NCBI RefSeq assembly: GCF_018873765.1
Contig: NC_057925.1
Location: forward strand, 22,889,568-22,953,567
DNA length: 64,000 nucleotides
Direction of reading: 5' to 3'
Origin: Telopea speciosissima
Taxonomy: Eukaryota > Streptophyta > Magnoliopsida > Proteales > Proteaceae
The translations under genes and the position numbers were made by a program. The notes below the pieces were generated by a model, which ran no database searches, was not told the DNA's origin, and worked only from the letters and a program-made list of their open reading frames with translations. The first letter of the stretch is position 1, and every line of letters starts with the position of its first letter. Positions 9,490 through 20,436 of the stretch are shown piece by piece.

Positions 9490-12360
9490 GTAGATAGCAA
9501 ATTAATACCTTGAATGCTAAGGCCTAAGTAGATGATCAATGTAAGGTTATGGGGTTTAAAACCTAGCCTTTGATTCTTTTCCCAAGGCAATCAAGTTACA
9601 GGATTCTTAGGCTAGAAATTTCTGATTTTTTTATCAAATTGTGATCTAAGAAGTTGGGAAAAAGGGAATGCATGGCCACTATATGAATGCAATCATACAT
9701 GATAGAGGTTAATGGCCATATTATGCCTAGAAAGTAATATTTTATGCAAAACAGTGGGTTCAAGCAAGAAATGGGTTTATTCAATCATGGAGCATGCCTT
9801 GAACTTCAAAGAAATTTTTTTAGATTTTGTGGTTGGAAGTTTGAATCTTGGGAAACAAGTAAATATGATTTGTGATAACTCAGAAAATGTAAGCTAAGCC
9901 CTATCTAGTAAGACCGAATCAAATATGGCAAAAGAGAAGAGGAAAGATTCTAAGGATTTTATCAACAATCATGTATACAAGAAAATATGTTTGAAGATAA
10001 GACATTGTGATAATTTTCTATGAGATTTTATGGCATGTAAAAGAACTAGATTTGAACTTGGAGAGTTTTCCCAAAATATTATGAATTGAGGACTTTACCA
10101 CAACCAAAACCTGAACATAATCCTAGTAAAATTCAACTAGACATGACAAACATAGCAACAATCTCTAAAATGTTTGCAAAGACTTGAAAATTTATAAAAG
10201 ATGCAATAATCAAACGAGGATCCAACAACTTAGTGCCATCGATCAAATAGGGCTTGATTTACATCTAAAAACCCTAGTTCCGACCAATCGATTTTGGCAT
10301 GGACTTGGTGTATATGGCCATGGGATTACAAGCAAAATCAAGACATGATCACAACTTGAGATGATTCATCCCAAATCCAAGAAAGAGAAAGTAGGAATGA
10401 GAAGAAAGTCATATCATGAACAAGTAAGAGTTGAACCTTGAGGCTTAAGATTACAAGAAAACCACCTAAGGAGCTTGAACGAAAGTCCCTGTAGAGCTTT
10501 TTCTCCCTGCGGTTATGTCCTTTTCTTTGGAGCCAAAAATGCGTTTTAAAACTCGTGGCTCTGTTTTGTTAAAATTCTACGAACAAGCGAACGAACGGAT
10601 CCACTTGTTGTGAATCCGCTCCGCACAAAACTTCGAAATTATCATTTTAAAAGCGTGAGATCAACGAACGGATCCACACTCATGCATCCATTCATAGATC
10701 CGTTTGACTTCAACTCTCTCGCTTTGAGACTTCTCGAGACCGGACGAATGAACGGATTTGCATTTCACATCCGCCCGTTAATCCGCTCTACCTATTTTCA
10801 CGGAGGAGTCACGAACGCACCGAAATGCTGACGTCGCTTGTGAGTCCACCCGATTTCTTTTAAGATTTTGAGCCTATTTTGGAGACCTTTTGACCACACC
10901 TATATGTGATGATCATGTGCCTATACCCTAGATCGACCACCCCTGTTGTGTGACCCATTTGTGGGGACCACTTAAGTCTAGTTAATACCTTTAAATTGAA
11001 AGAGGTTACGACTTGTACCCGATGGGCCCGCTAATAAGAACTAGCGGGCATTGGTAATCGCTGTGACTCCTCTCTTACATGAAAGGAGAAAAGTTACCTT
11101 GAGGATGAAGATCCATAGACCCTATGAATGTAAGGACTCAAACCTTATGGATAGGAAAACCTAAATCTATGCGGGTAGAGACCCTTAATGGGGTGCGTAG
11201 AATCTAAACTCGTGGGTAGGTACTAGGAAAGGAAAGTAATAGGCTGGTTTGGGCTGTTTATTTGAGTAAGCCATGAAGGTCACGTGTATTTGGAAGTCAC
11301 TCATAACACCTCAAGCTAGTGATGACTCTATTTGGACTTTACTTGGTCCATCCAAACCTTGTTTAGACTCATAGAGAAAGTCCTACACCGTGATTTGACT
11401 TTCCAAAGAAAGGACTTAGCGAACCGCACTCGAGAACTTCTTGTTCGGTGGATTGACCTAGATGACGATATGTCCATAGGAATTTGAATGTAATTATTGA
11501 ATCTATGCCTACATATTGGTGTGATATATATATATATAGTTATCCCTTAGAACCTTGGACTTGTGTGACTAGAGTGATTCTCCGGTACTATAAGTATGAC
11601 TTACCTCGACCTTCTTGTGTGAAACTAGTTGGAGCCCGACCTTGGTTGACCAAACCTTAGGGTAATCAATAATGAATTTAATGACCGAGCAGGTTAACTT
11701 ATTGAGACCTGCTTGAAGAGTTGACTTGGACCAAAACTATTAAAGGGTTATTGGTTCTCGAAAGAGGACTGATGTGGACTCTTCCTTGTGGGATAATCGT
11801 GTAGTAGGTTTAAAGGTTGTGAAAGTTGAAATCGAAGGATGTAACAAGACCTTCTCCAACGCAGCAGAGATATGAATGGGATAATGGATCACCAAATGCG
11901 TTCCTCCGCATCGGGAGTGAACAATAGGAGATTCCATCAATATTCTAAATCATTCTAAAGTTGGGTTAGGTAATGAGACAACCGGATGTGAAAGCCTTGA
12001 ATGTAAACCCTATGTTAGGTCATGGACAGGTTAAATCCTCGTAACCCAAGAATGACCGAGTAGTGAAGGCTAGAGTGGTATCACTGATCCGGAAGATCTA
12101 GGGAACCTTTGGTCCTTGAGACTTAACTTAGTAGTTGGAACCCTGTTTTCCTAGGGTTATTGTGAACCACACCCCGTGGTAATTTGACCCCGTAAGGAAA
12201 AGAGAATTGTGGAACCCGACTTGCTGTGACATGTAGGCACCGCCTCATCTTGACCCGACCTTTGACTTAGTTTAAGATGTGGGTGACTTGGGATGTTGTT
12301 ATCCAACAACCCTTATCACTTGAGACCCTATGCCTCAAATTTCGGGACGAAATTTCTTGT
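9490..12360. other. Non-coding interior of the Tekay-like element
   Basis: About 2.9 kb with only short chance ORFs. One patch (10570-10800) repeats GAACGGATCCAC and GATCCGTT motifs on both strands. A short (TA)n run sits at 11524-11538. No retroviral domain is seen. Confidence 0.5.
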
Positions 12361-12373
12361 AAGGTGGGGAGAA
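12361..12373 (+). promoter_or_regulatory. Polypurine tract of the Tekay-like element
   Basis: AAGGTGGGGAGAA ends immediately before the TG of the 3' LTR. Confidence 0.9.
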
Positions 12374-14889
12374 TGTTATACCCGCACCCGGAGTATAATT
12401 AATTATTAATTCTTCCCGTGACGTGTAGTTATCACTACCACGTATGCCGGTGAGTTGTTCTCACCGGTGGTCAAACCAGCTATATTGACCATAGTACGAG
12501 GTTGCCCGTGGAAACTAGTCGGGACCATGGAGGTTGCCCCTTGACGTGTCGGGGTAAGTAGTTGACCAAATTTTATTGTGTGCTTACGCCTCTCAAAGCC
12601 CTCGAAGTGTGGTCCAAAGGCCCCGACCTCTTATGGTGGGAACCACCTTCCTACTCGCATCGGATGCAAGGTTTCCGCTGCCTCCGACCCCGCATCCAAT
12701 CTGTCGACAAGGACTCTTGTGGGTGAGACCCTATGGCTAAGGTGCTATGGGTGTCCCGCCATGTTTGACCCTACCCAAATAGACCCTAGGTTACACTTAT
12801 GAGGCCTTATCCAAACAGGCCATTAAAAGTGATTTTCTATATGAGAGAGAGGGGTAAGACTATTCCTTAGTCTTTCTTTTTCTTTTCTTTCCTAACCTAA
12901 TCGTGAAAAGGAGGAGAGCTTTGAAGAGAGGAGGCGGCAAGGAGGAGAAGAAGGAGAAGGAAGGGAAGAAGAAGAAGGAAATGGCTCTTGGGTTTGGAGC
13001 TTTAAAGAGGGTACATCGTGTGTACCTCAAACCAGGTAAGCCAAGTGCCCTTTTCCCCCATTTTTCTCTCTTCCCCTTGCTCGCTTGAGCTTGGGTGGTT
13101 CGTTGGTTGCAGCCCCAAGATGGGGATTTCTTTTGGAAACCCAAAGGGTTAGCTCGAGCCATGTGTAGTTTCCCCTTGTAGGATGCTATCCCATTTCATT
13201 ACAATCCTATAAAGACCTCTATTTGACCTCTTGCTGAATCTATTTGATTCTAAAGCTTCAACCACCAAAGAAAACCCCAAATCTGGATTTTTGAGCTTTT
13301 GATCCTTTAAACCCCCTTAAATCTTTGAATGTTGGGTGTTTCTAAGACCCAAATAGACTCCAAGACACCCCTCCTTGTCCCTTGAGGCTTAGAGAACCAA
13401 ATGGGACAACCCTGGGCTTTTAAAGACCTTGAAATCACACTTGGGTTGCATCGGAGGCAAGCTGCGTGAGTCCGATGTTTGCCTCCGATGTGTCCCGAGC
13501 TGCGCAGGGAAGGTCGGAGGCAAGGTCGGAGGCAAGCCTCGCTGAGTCCGGACGTTGCCTCCGATGCGTTTTAAGGCTTATAACTTATGTAAACTGTGGG
13601 GTTTCTCTATGAGGCCTCCCCTACACTCTCTCACACTCTTATTCACTTCCATAGGCGCCAACATATGTGCAATGGGGTGATTTTAAGCGGGAATCGTTGC
13701 GCTTATACAAATTCCATTTGAAGTAATTGGTGAGTGGGTTTGAGTGACTGTTTGAGCTTGTTTACTATTGCTTATTCATGCATTTATGAATTATATTGTG
13801 ACATTATCATTCAAGCATGATTGCATATTTGCATTTATTCTTATTCGATGATGATGATTTGGATGATATGGATTTGTGTTGGGTTACGGTCTGGGAAATC
13901 TGCACGGAACCCCGTGATTACGTGGAATTGTATATTGCATCTCATTCTTGCTCTGTATGCGCCGTGTTGTCTTGGTACCGGGTGTTAGATGGAATGGGAC
14001 GTTGACACACCGGATGTACCTCTCAACACGATAGGATTCATGTAGTATATCCGTGGTTAGGCTCGGTTCCTATGCTACGACCCTTACCAACGAGGGGTTT
14101 AGGTGTTGGGTAGCGAGCACCCGCTTTGCTGTGGAGAGTTAGAGAGGCCAGGCCAGGGGTAGTAATGGTTATCGGGTCCGCCTCCGGGTGGTGATGACTA
14201 CGACCGCGCGGGCTCCATAGTAATAATTGAGGTTGCATTGTGGTGAGAATGGAAGGATCCACAATGTCTTCCCGAGTTATTGCAGTAGCATATACCCATT
14301 GACTTAGCATTGTGTGTTAGGTGGTAAATGAATTAATAATAGCATGCACCATGGACTATTTGTGATTGTGTGATTGTGCATCCCCTTTTCTCTCTCACTA
14401 GCTCAAGGGAGCTAACCCCGTGTACACATTCTTTTTAGATTTGAATGCGGATGATTACTCGTGGAGCCGAGACCGTGGCGAGGATCATGGCGATGGTTGC
14501 CCATGATGATTGTGCCTACGGGTTGTCTCTGTTACTTGGGATCGTTCCCATTTTATTATTATTTTAGAGCATTGTGCTTTGTATAAACTTTTATGTTTTA
14601 CCTTTTGGTAGCTACTTGATGGTCATAGGAATTTTGTAACTATGTTACTTATTATCATTAGCCAATGAACATCTTATAATCATTTCATTTACGCTTCCGC
14701 AAACTCTGACCTGTCTTGGAATGTAATATTCATTTGTCTTTCGCACTCTGATATTATTATATTTTAATATTGGTTTATGACTGTGAGTTGGCCACGGCAT
14801 CGAGATCCTGGCGGTGAGGTGGGATGACGCGTCACCCCAATCATACCCTGATATTGTATTCTATCCCTTGTCGGGATAGGGGTGTGACA
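12374..14889 (+). repeat. 3' LTR of the Tekay-like element
   Basis: Pairs with 5636-8149 over the full length and has the same terminal sequences. Differences are concentrated in small indels in C/G-rich spots (for example 12690-12710, 13534-13570, 13885-13925), with long identical stretches between. Confidence 0.92.
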
Positions 14890-15026
14890 TCATCTGTTAA
14901 TAAGAGAGATCTAACTTAGGCATCGGAGAGTCCTAGGCCGGAACCACACTGGTTCTCCCTTGTTCTTGACATCCTTTTGTAGGTTGCGGCACCCGAAGGA
15001 CCTACCAGAGATTTCTTGACGCAACA
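14890..15026 (+). mobile_element. Resumption and end of the interrupted Tat 3' LTR
   Basis: After the TCATC duplicate (14890-14894), sequence GAGATCTAACTTAGGCATCG through GATTTCTTGACGCAACA continues the LTR left off at 5635. It aligns with the U5 ends at 41551-41678 and 50711-50835. Joining across the nested element gives an LTR of roughly 580 bp. Confidence 0.88.
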
Positions 15027-15128
15027 CTTACAAATTTCAAAATAAGAGAGGATGGAGAGGAGGCTTCAAGGCTTTATCCCGAAGTCAACTACACAAGGGT
15101 GGACAAATATCTGAAACGGTACACATAA
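15027..15128 (+). pseudogene. Truncated last exon of a second isoflavone-reductase-like gene copy
   Basis: Thirty-four codons starting LTNFKIREDGEEASRLYPEV and ending KYLKRYT then TAA match the end of exon 4 of the intact gene (22940-23041) with few substitutions. The LTR of the Tat element abuts the first codon, so the rest of this copy lies beyond the element, outside the window, or is lost. Homology with the intact copy continues into the 3' flank. Confidence 0.9.
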
Positions 15129-15556
15129 AAAAGTTTCTTTGTATACTTTTTTTTTTTTTTTGGTGAAAAAAATGTTTCTTTATACAAAGCTACAACAACT
15201 ACTACTACTATTGAGCTTTATCCCAAGTAAATAGGATCAGTTATATGGACATTGTTCCAAATATAGGGCAATGATTTGTTGGTACTTGGTACTATAATAT
15301 TTTTATCAAAAAAATTAATTTCTTGTAAAAGAAATATCATTCAAAATATATACTGATTTGTGACTTCAAAGCATAGAATGAGAAGGAACTCTATCTAACT
15401 ATATTTAAGATATATTTTCTGTTACATTAGAGGATTATTTTCATTTATGTTAAGGAATAATGAAAAATAAAGTCAAATAAATGAAAAATAAAAGAAAAGT
15501 GATGAATAATGATGAGAAAATATAATAAAATTGGAGTAAGATTCCTATTGAAGGAG
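15129..15556. repeat. 3' flank of the truncated reductase copy, duplicated at 24667-25045
   Basis: Sequence from TACAAAGCTACAACAACTAC through GAGCTTTATCCCAAGTAAAT to TTCCTATTGAAGGAG aligns with 24667-25045. It is the pre-insertion state of the hAT insertion at 23065-24666. CAACAACTACTACTACTA plus TTATCCCAAGTAAATAGG resembles the 3' tail of plant RTE LINEs and Au SINEs, so an old retroposon tail may predate the duplication. Homology stops at ~15556, where minus-strand LTR-element sequence begins. Confidence 0.85.
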
Positions 15557-16620
15557 GTGCGGCTGGCGGCTGGCAGTTGATCTAGGTTCCGTCCCTGAGC
15601 CGACTGAGCCGCGAGGGTACACAGCGTCATGTTAGTGTGCAACATTTGTAACAGAAGGTCCATGACTCGCCGGTTACTCGTCGGAGCGTTTAGGTCCAGG
15701 TCCTCCAGTATGGGAGGTGGCGGCGGCAAGTTTACCCCGACTTCGGTCGGGTCATTACGCGGCCGACCCTCCCACGCCGCACCCAGGCCGCTACCACTGT
15801 TGCTCCCATTCACAAGTGGGAGGGGGTCGGTGGTAGTGTTGGGGCCGCGCCGGTCACTCCTCCCCGGGGGATCTTCCGGAGGTGAGTTCCTCGCACCTCC
15901 AGCGGGTTGTACCTCCTCCTCCAGGAAGTGGCAATACGCTGGCCCGATCTCATATGCACCATTGTCTTCACTCTTTTGATTGGTAGAAATGACGATTTTT
16001 AGCAGACGGCGCCAATCTGTTACGTCAGGAAACCTCCGGTCTGGTCCACCTGGGATGTACCTGCAAAAAATTGAGTGAGTAAAGGACAGTCGGTGCGGCT
16101 CCGTCCGAGGACTCTCCGATGCCTAAGTCAGGTCTCCAAAGCAATAGCATTTCAACTTATTGAAAAGTTAGATTGTGTTTGAGCCTCATACCTGGGTATT
16201 TATAGTGTGGCCTGGGGTGGTTATGGGAAGAGTCCAACTTAGGTAGGAGATCGCGTACCAAAATTATATTTGGAAGCGGACTCTTCACATGGTAAGAGTC
16301 CTTAGTTTAGTAGGATACGATTTTTGTTTCAATTTAGGACTTTCGTGGGAGGTCCAATCTGTAGCACTAGGCTGACCCTGTGTTAGGCCAAGTGTGAATC
16401 TTCGATCTGAGTGTGAGCACTCGGGTCTTCCTGGTCCTTCAATCTTGAGCCTGAGTTTGAGTGAGAGTACTCGGTCTTGACTAATCCTGAGTGGGTGCAC
16501 TCTACTACTCTCCATTATAAGACGAATGTGAGCACTCAACTCTTCTTCATCATAGCTCAGCACTCGGCTCTTCTTCATCATAGGCTAGCTCTTCTCTCGT
16601 TCCCCCGGTGCGCATTGCTG
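15557..16620 (-). mobile_element. Minus-strand Gypsy fragment: gag start, PBS and 5' LTR
   Basis: On the minus strand an LTR ending ...CCTGACGTAACA (plus 16018) is followed by a primer-binding site TTGGCGCCGTCTGCTA (plus 15999-16014), of the TTGGCGCCGTCTG type common in Tat-related elements. A gag-like N-terminal frame runs down to ~15545, with Pro/Gly-rich sequence (VNLPPPPPILEDLDL, MDLLLQMLHTNM, LAAQSAQGRNLDQLP). An LTR TATA box (CTATAAATA on the minus strand) is at about 16197-16207. GAG(T/C)GTGAGCACTCGG-like repeats fill 16390-16590. The outer LTR end near 16620 is uncertain. The element is cut at ~15556 inside gag. Confidence 0.65.
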
Positions 16621-16954
16621 GTAGGGTGTATCAAACGCTGACTGAGTCATGGCTTGGTCCAACCGGATATTCTTGTTCCATCTTTGGGTGGCCACGTGTC
16701 GTTCTTTTATTGGTCCATTATTTCTTGACTCATCACCAATGGTTTGTCTATTCATCTTGTCCTATTCTTTTTCAATTTTATTTGCTGGCTTGGCTTCGAT
16801 TCCCTCAATTGGATCATACAAATAACTGCAGCAAAGAATGTCCTTCATCATGGACTTTCATATTGAATAATTATGACCAGTGAGTTTAATCATGGCACCA
16901 GACGAATCTTCCTTCTCAATACACCAAACACTTGAACATAAATCAACTGGGAAC

Positions 16955-17330
16955 CGTAGCTCTAATACCACTTATAGGGATTATCAAACCCACTTTCTAG
17001 TGTGAATTGAGAAATACTAATAAAATTCAATGTAAAATTGCCAAGTAAATTTAACTCAAGCAAATGAGAGAAATAAAATTGCAAGAGAAAAATCACAAAA
17101 TGAACACCAAGAATTTTTTACGTAAAAATCCTCCAGTGTAGAGGGAAAAAATTATGGGACAAATCTTGCACCAATCCACTATGAGAAAAATAAGAATAAA
17201 ATGTTTCCCTCAAATTTTTACCTAAACTTGAAATTTACAAGCAATCGGAGACAATGCATAAAGGATTATCACACAAGAAGCTAAATCAAGTTCTCACCAC
17301 AAACACCACGAATGTCACAACAACTCCTTG
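16955..17330 (-). mobile_element. Probable Copia LTR fragment with PBS, minus strand
   Basis: GAGCTCTAATACCACTT (16958-16973) is the reverse complement of a slightly decayed initiator-Met primer-binding site. The sequence to its right has the 'GTGTAGAGGGAAAAA... GGGAC' flavour of plant Copia LTRs. No partner LTR or coding region is present, and the far end is not defined. Confidence 0.4.
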
Positions 17331-17414
17331 CTTTTATCAGATCTCAAAATTATAGTAGAAACACCCAGGCTTCAAAATCAATCTCAACATCTTTGCTCTT
17401 TTTTTTCTTGTTTT

Positions 17415-17723
17415 CTTTTCTGTTGTAAGTTCTATTTTTCAGAACGACACACAACCACCTCTAAAGAAAAACGAAAGAAAACGATGCCCCAAAGACAATC
17501 CAAATATATTCCACCGCTCAAACCCCTAGACGATTCACATTCTAATACCTTTTGGCTTGGGGTTGGGTCTTGGGCTGAACAATAAAGGGCCTGGCGCCCA
17601 CCGATAAACAGCCTGAGCCCCAGCAACACACCTCCCTTCCTTCTCCTCCTTTTGTGTGTTTTTTTTTTTTCGTTTTGATTTCTTTTCTTTAAATTCTGTA
17701 TTTAAGAACTTACAACAGAAAAG
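17415..17723. repeat. 19-bp perfect inverted repeat bounding 271 bp
   Basis: CTTTTCTGTTGTAAGTTCT at 17415-17433 is exactly inverted at 17705-17723, and imperfect pairing extends outward a few bases. It could be a decayed foldback element. No TSD was recognised. Confidence 0.6.
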
Positions 17724-18460
17724 AGACATACTTTAGTTTATAAAACTCTTTATGTTCTTTTAGTTTTCTTTTAATGAATTTTCTTATTATAAAGAAAAAT
17801 TAATGAAATTTTACATGTCGAGCGACCAACGTACATTAATTCACGTCTTCATATGACGACCTGATCCGGACGCGTCAAATGGAGTCTTCTTCCTGGTAAT
17901 TAAATCAGGAAATTATTTCACCTACTTCCCAAAAACAAAATAGAAGAGGATAGACAGACAGACATGAAACATGAAAGATTTATTTGATTGTGAGACACCT
18001 CTAAAGTCTCCACCACTTAATTATTAAGGGGTCTCCGGTAGCCCGGTAGAGGAAAGGGATAGGAGTTGAGAGATCCGGAGGAGGAGGGGCGGTGCCGACA
18101 TTTTCTCAGGGAAAAGCCAAACTGAAAAACGACGAGGACGAGTCTCTCCTCCACTCCTCCACTCCTCCAGTCCTTGCAGCCTTTCCAATTGGATGGATGT
18201 ATTGAATTAATTGGATAGAAAAACAAACTCACATGTGGATGCTTGCTTGGTACTTCGCTTATGTACAAAATTTGTAAGCCCACCACCTTCACCTTTTCTC
18301 GCCACCACCCAACGTAAGGACTTCCTAACCCTATTCCCCATCACAACAAGAAAAAGGATGACAAAGACTTTTAAACACATATCTTGCCGACGTTAAGAAA
18401 ATAGGGGAAGTGGGGTTTGAATTTTTAATGCTCAAGTCAATTTCACAATTTTTTTTATTT
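17724..18460. other. Unassigned intergenic sequence
   Basis: AT-rich sequence with short chance ORFs. No repeat boundary, RNA gene or coding signal that I can support. Confidence 0.4.
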
Positions 18461-18475
18461 GGTTAGGTTAGCCCC

Positions 18476-20276
18476 GGATCCGCCCCGGATTTTAATCCTC
18501 TCAGGTTCCTTCATATGTAGGTTCCGTAAGTACCCCTAGAATCGTGACATGTGGTAAGGGATGATCCAATGGCCACAATTTAAAATAAATTTTTTAAGTT
18601 ATTATCTAACCCTAATTAACCAAACTCATATCCTGACCCTAGTTAAACTAATTAGACCCCTAACTAACCCTGGTTTAACAAGAGTTTTTACCTAATGATT
18701 CCAAAAAGGGATTTTGAAACTTGAATCGTTCTTTGTTATTTTTATCCCTTTTCAAACCCCTGTTCTCGCATGCCCGTTGCCGGAGGTGATGATGTTGAAG
18801 CAGTGGCAGCGGCGTTGAAGCAGCGGCGGCAGCGGCATCTAACGTACGATTCCCATTGAAACAACACACTGTTGGAAAAACCGTGATTCCCATTGAAGCA
18901 GCACATGGCGTTGAAGCGAATCTTAACCTGCGATTCCTATTTCTCCAATTTCAGGTAAAAGTTTGTAGTGTCTCCATTTTAAGTGCTTGTTTTTAAAGTG
19001 AAAAACTGTTGGAGATCCCAATTATTATCTCAACTAGTTAATGATTGAAGCTAGTTAGTGGGACTTTCTGTTTAAATGCCAAATTCTTGAAACCATCGAC
19101 TTCTGCAATATAGATTACTTTATAATGAGTAAAACCCTTCTCCATTCATATGTCTTGGCCCTATTTGGAGTTTGGATATTAGATGATCCTGTTAGAATTT
19201 TGGGGCTATGTTTCTCCTATTAAAGTATGACTCTAAACTGAATATTCTCTAACCATTGAATTAATGGAACATACTAGTCAAATGGAATGGTTGGCGGAAT
19301 AGTTTAATTGACATCCATAGTTTGGCATTAGACTTAAAATTGACATTTTTGGAAATGTTTATAGGTTGACTACTGTTGCTGTGTTTGGGATTCTTCCAGG
19401 TTTGAAAGGGGAAACAAAAAAAAAGAAACCTGGTTGTTTGGAGTCTCTCTCGTGTGCATGCCATGCTCAATCTGTGATGGGTGGCCATTCATCATCTGGC
19501 ATCCAAGCTAATAGCAGAACTATTGTGTATCAACTCCCATTAGATTCAGTGCCTTGGTATTCAAATGGACAGGTGAAAGTTCACAAAGACTAAACTGAAT
19601 ACTAAAGGTTACTACTCTGAAAGGAATGGGGTAGACACCATGCACTTGGATGAATCATGGTAGCTTCTGGATTTACCAGACAATGTATTCTATCCATCTG
19701 ATAATGAAGTTGAGAGCATCAGGGAGATTCCATTTGGTCCCATTAGATGTTTTGTCACTTTAAAAACAAACACTTAAAATGGAGAAACTACAAACTTTTA
19801 CCTGAAATTGGAGAAATAGGAATCACAGGTTAAGTTTCGCTTCAACGCCGTGTGCTGCTTCAATGAGAATCACGGTTTTTCCAACACAGTGTATTGTTTT
19901 AATGGGAATCGTAGGTTAGACGCCGCCGACGAATCATCCCCTCCGGCAACGGGCATGCGAGAACAGGGGTTTGGAAAAGAGTAAAAATAAAAAAAAACGA
20001 TTCAAATTTCAAAACCCTTTTTTGGAATCGTAAGGTGAAAAATCTTGTTAAACCAGGGTTAGTTAGGGGTGTGAATAGTTTAACTAGGGTCAAGATATGG
20101 GTTTGGTTAACTAGGGTTAGATAATAACTTAAAAAATTTATTTTAAATTGTGACCATTAGATCATTCCTTGTCACATGTCACGATTCTAGAGGGGTACTT
20201 ACGGAACCTACAGATGAAATAACCTGAGAGGATTAAAATGTTAGCCGGCATCTACCAAAAAAATAAAAATAAAAAA
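18476..20276. mobile_element. Long-TIR element, Mutator/foldback-like, with a possible captured host fragment
   Basis: The left arm (about 18476-19000) is the imperfect reverse complement of the right arm (about 19756-20276). Shared landmarks include ATTTTAATCCTCTCAGG, GGGCATGCGAGAACAGGGG, ACCTGAAATTGGAGAAATAG and TAAAAACAAACACTTAAAA, in opposite orientation. Arms begin GGAT/GGTAG. A direct repeat GGTTAGGTTAGCCCC lies outside both ends (18461-18475, 20277-20291), with a 20-bp A-rich stretch between the right arm and its copy. Arms of ~520 bp are typical of MULEs, but no clean 9-bp TSD is seen. The ~750-bp centre has fragments such as QLPLDSVPWYSNGQVKVHKD and LLDLPDNVFYPSDNEVESI in different frames, suggesting captured exons; I do not recognise the source gene. 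Confidence 0.7.
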
Positions 20277-20358
20277 GGTTAGGTTAGCCCCCAAGCTACA
20301 TATGAGATATACGGTTATTTTGTAATTGTTTAGCTCTCAAGCTACGAATATTGTTTGT

Positions 20359-20365
20359 TATAAAT
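20359..20365 (+). promoter_or_regulatory. Likely TATA box of the reductase gene
   Basis: TATAAAT lies 72 bp upstream of the start codon in otherwise ordinary sequence. Only ~67 bp of unique DNA separates it from the right direct repeat of the long-TIR element. Confidence 0.6.
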
Positions 20366-20436
20366 ACAAAGATAGGAGAATGGGGAGGAGACACACCTAC
20401 ACAACGTACATTAGAGAGATTAACAGAGAAACAGCA

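Larger units (their letters stand above)
5636..14889 (+). mobile_element. Complete non-autonomous LTR retrotransposon with Tekay-like ends, nested in the Tat LTR
   Basis: Two LTRs of about 2.5 kb (5636-8149 and 12374-14889), each TGTTATACCC...GGTGTGACA, are flanked by a 5-bp target duplication TCATC (5631-5635 and 14890-14894). A primer-binding site TGGTATCAGAGC (8153-8164, initiator-Met type) follows the 5' LTR, and the tract AAGGTGGGGAGAA (12361-12373) precedes the 3' LTR. The run TTCGGGACGAAATTTCTTGT before the tract is typical of Del/Tekay chromoviruses. The 4.2-kb interior has no gag, protease, RT or integrase; it carries only a decayed antisense ORF. It is thus a LARD-like element that must have been mobilised in trans. 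Confidence 0.92.
1..15026 (+). mobile_element. Tat-lineage Ty3/Gypsy LTR retrotransposon, 3' portion, interrupted by a nested element at 5636-14889
   Basis: The window opens inside pol. In order the element shows a reverse transcriptase fragment, a second (archaeal-type) RNase H fragment, integrase scraps, a 33-bp minisatellite, an antisense gene, a polypurine tract (5174-5188) and a 3' LTR beginning TGATAAACC at 5189. The LTR is cut at 5635 and resumes at 14895, ending GCAACA at 15026. Its last ~130 bp match the LTR ends of the element at 40882-50835, so both belong to one family. A dual RNase H plus an antisense ORF before the 3' LTR are known marks of the Tat group. The 5' LTR is outside the window, so the TSD cannot be checked. 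The 3' LTR abuts the last exon of a reductase gene copy. Confidence 0.85.
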
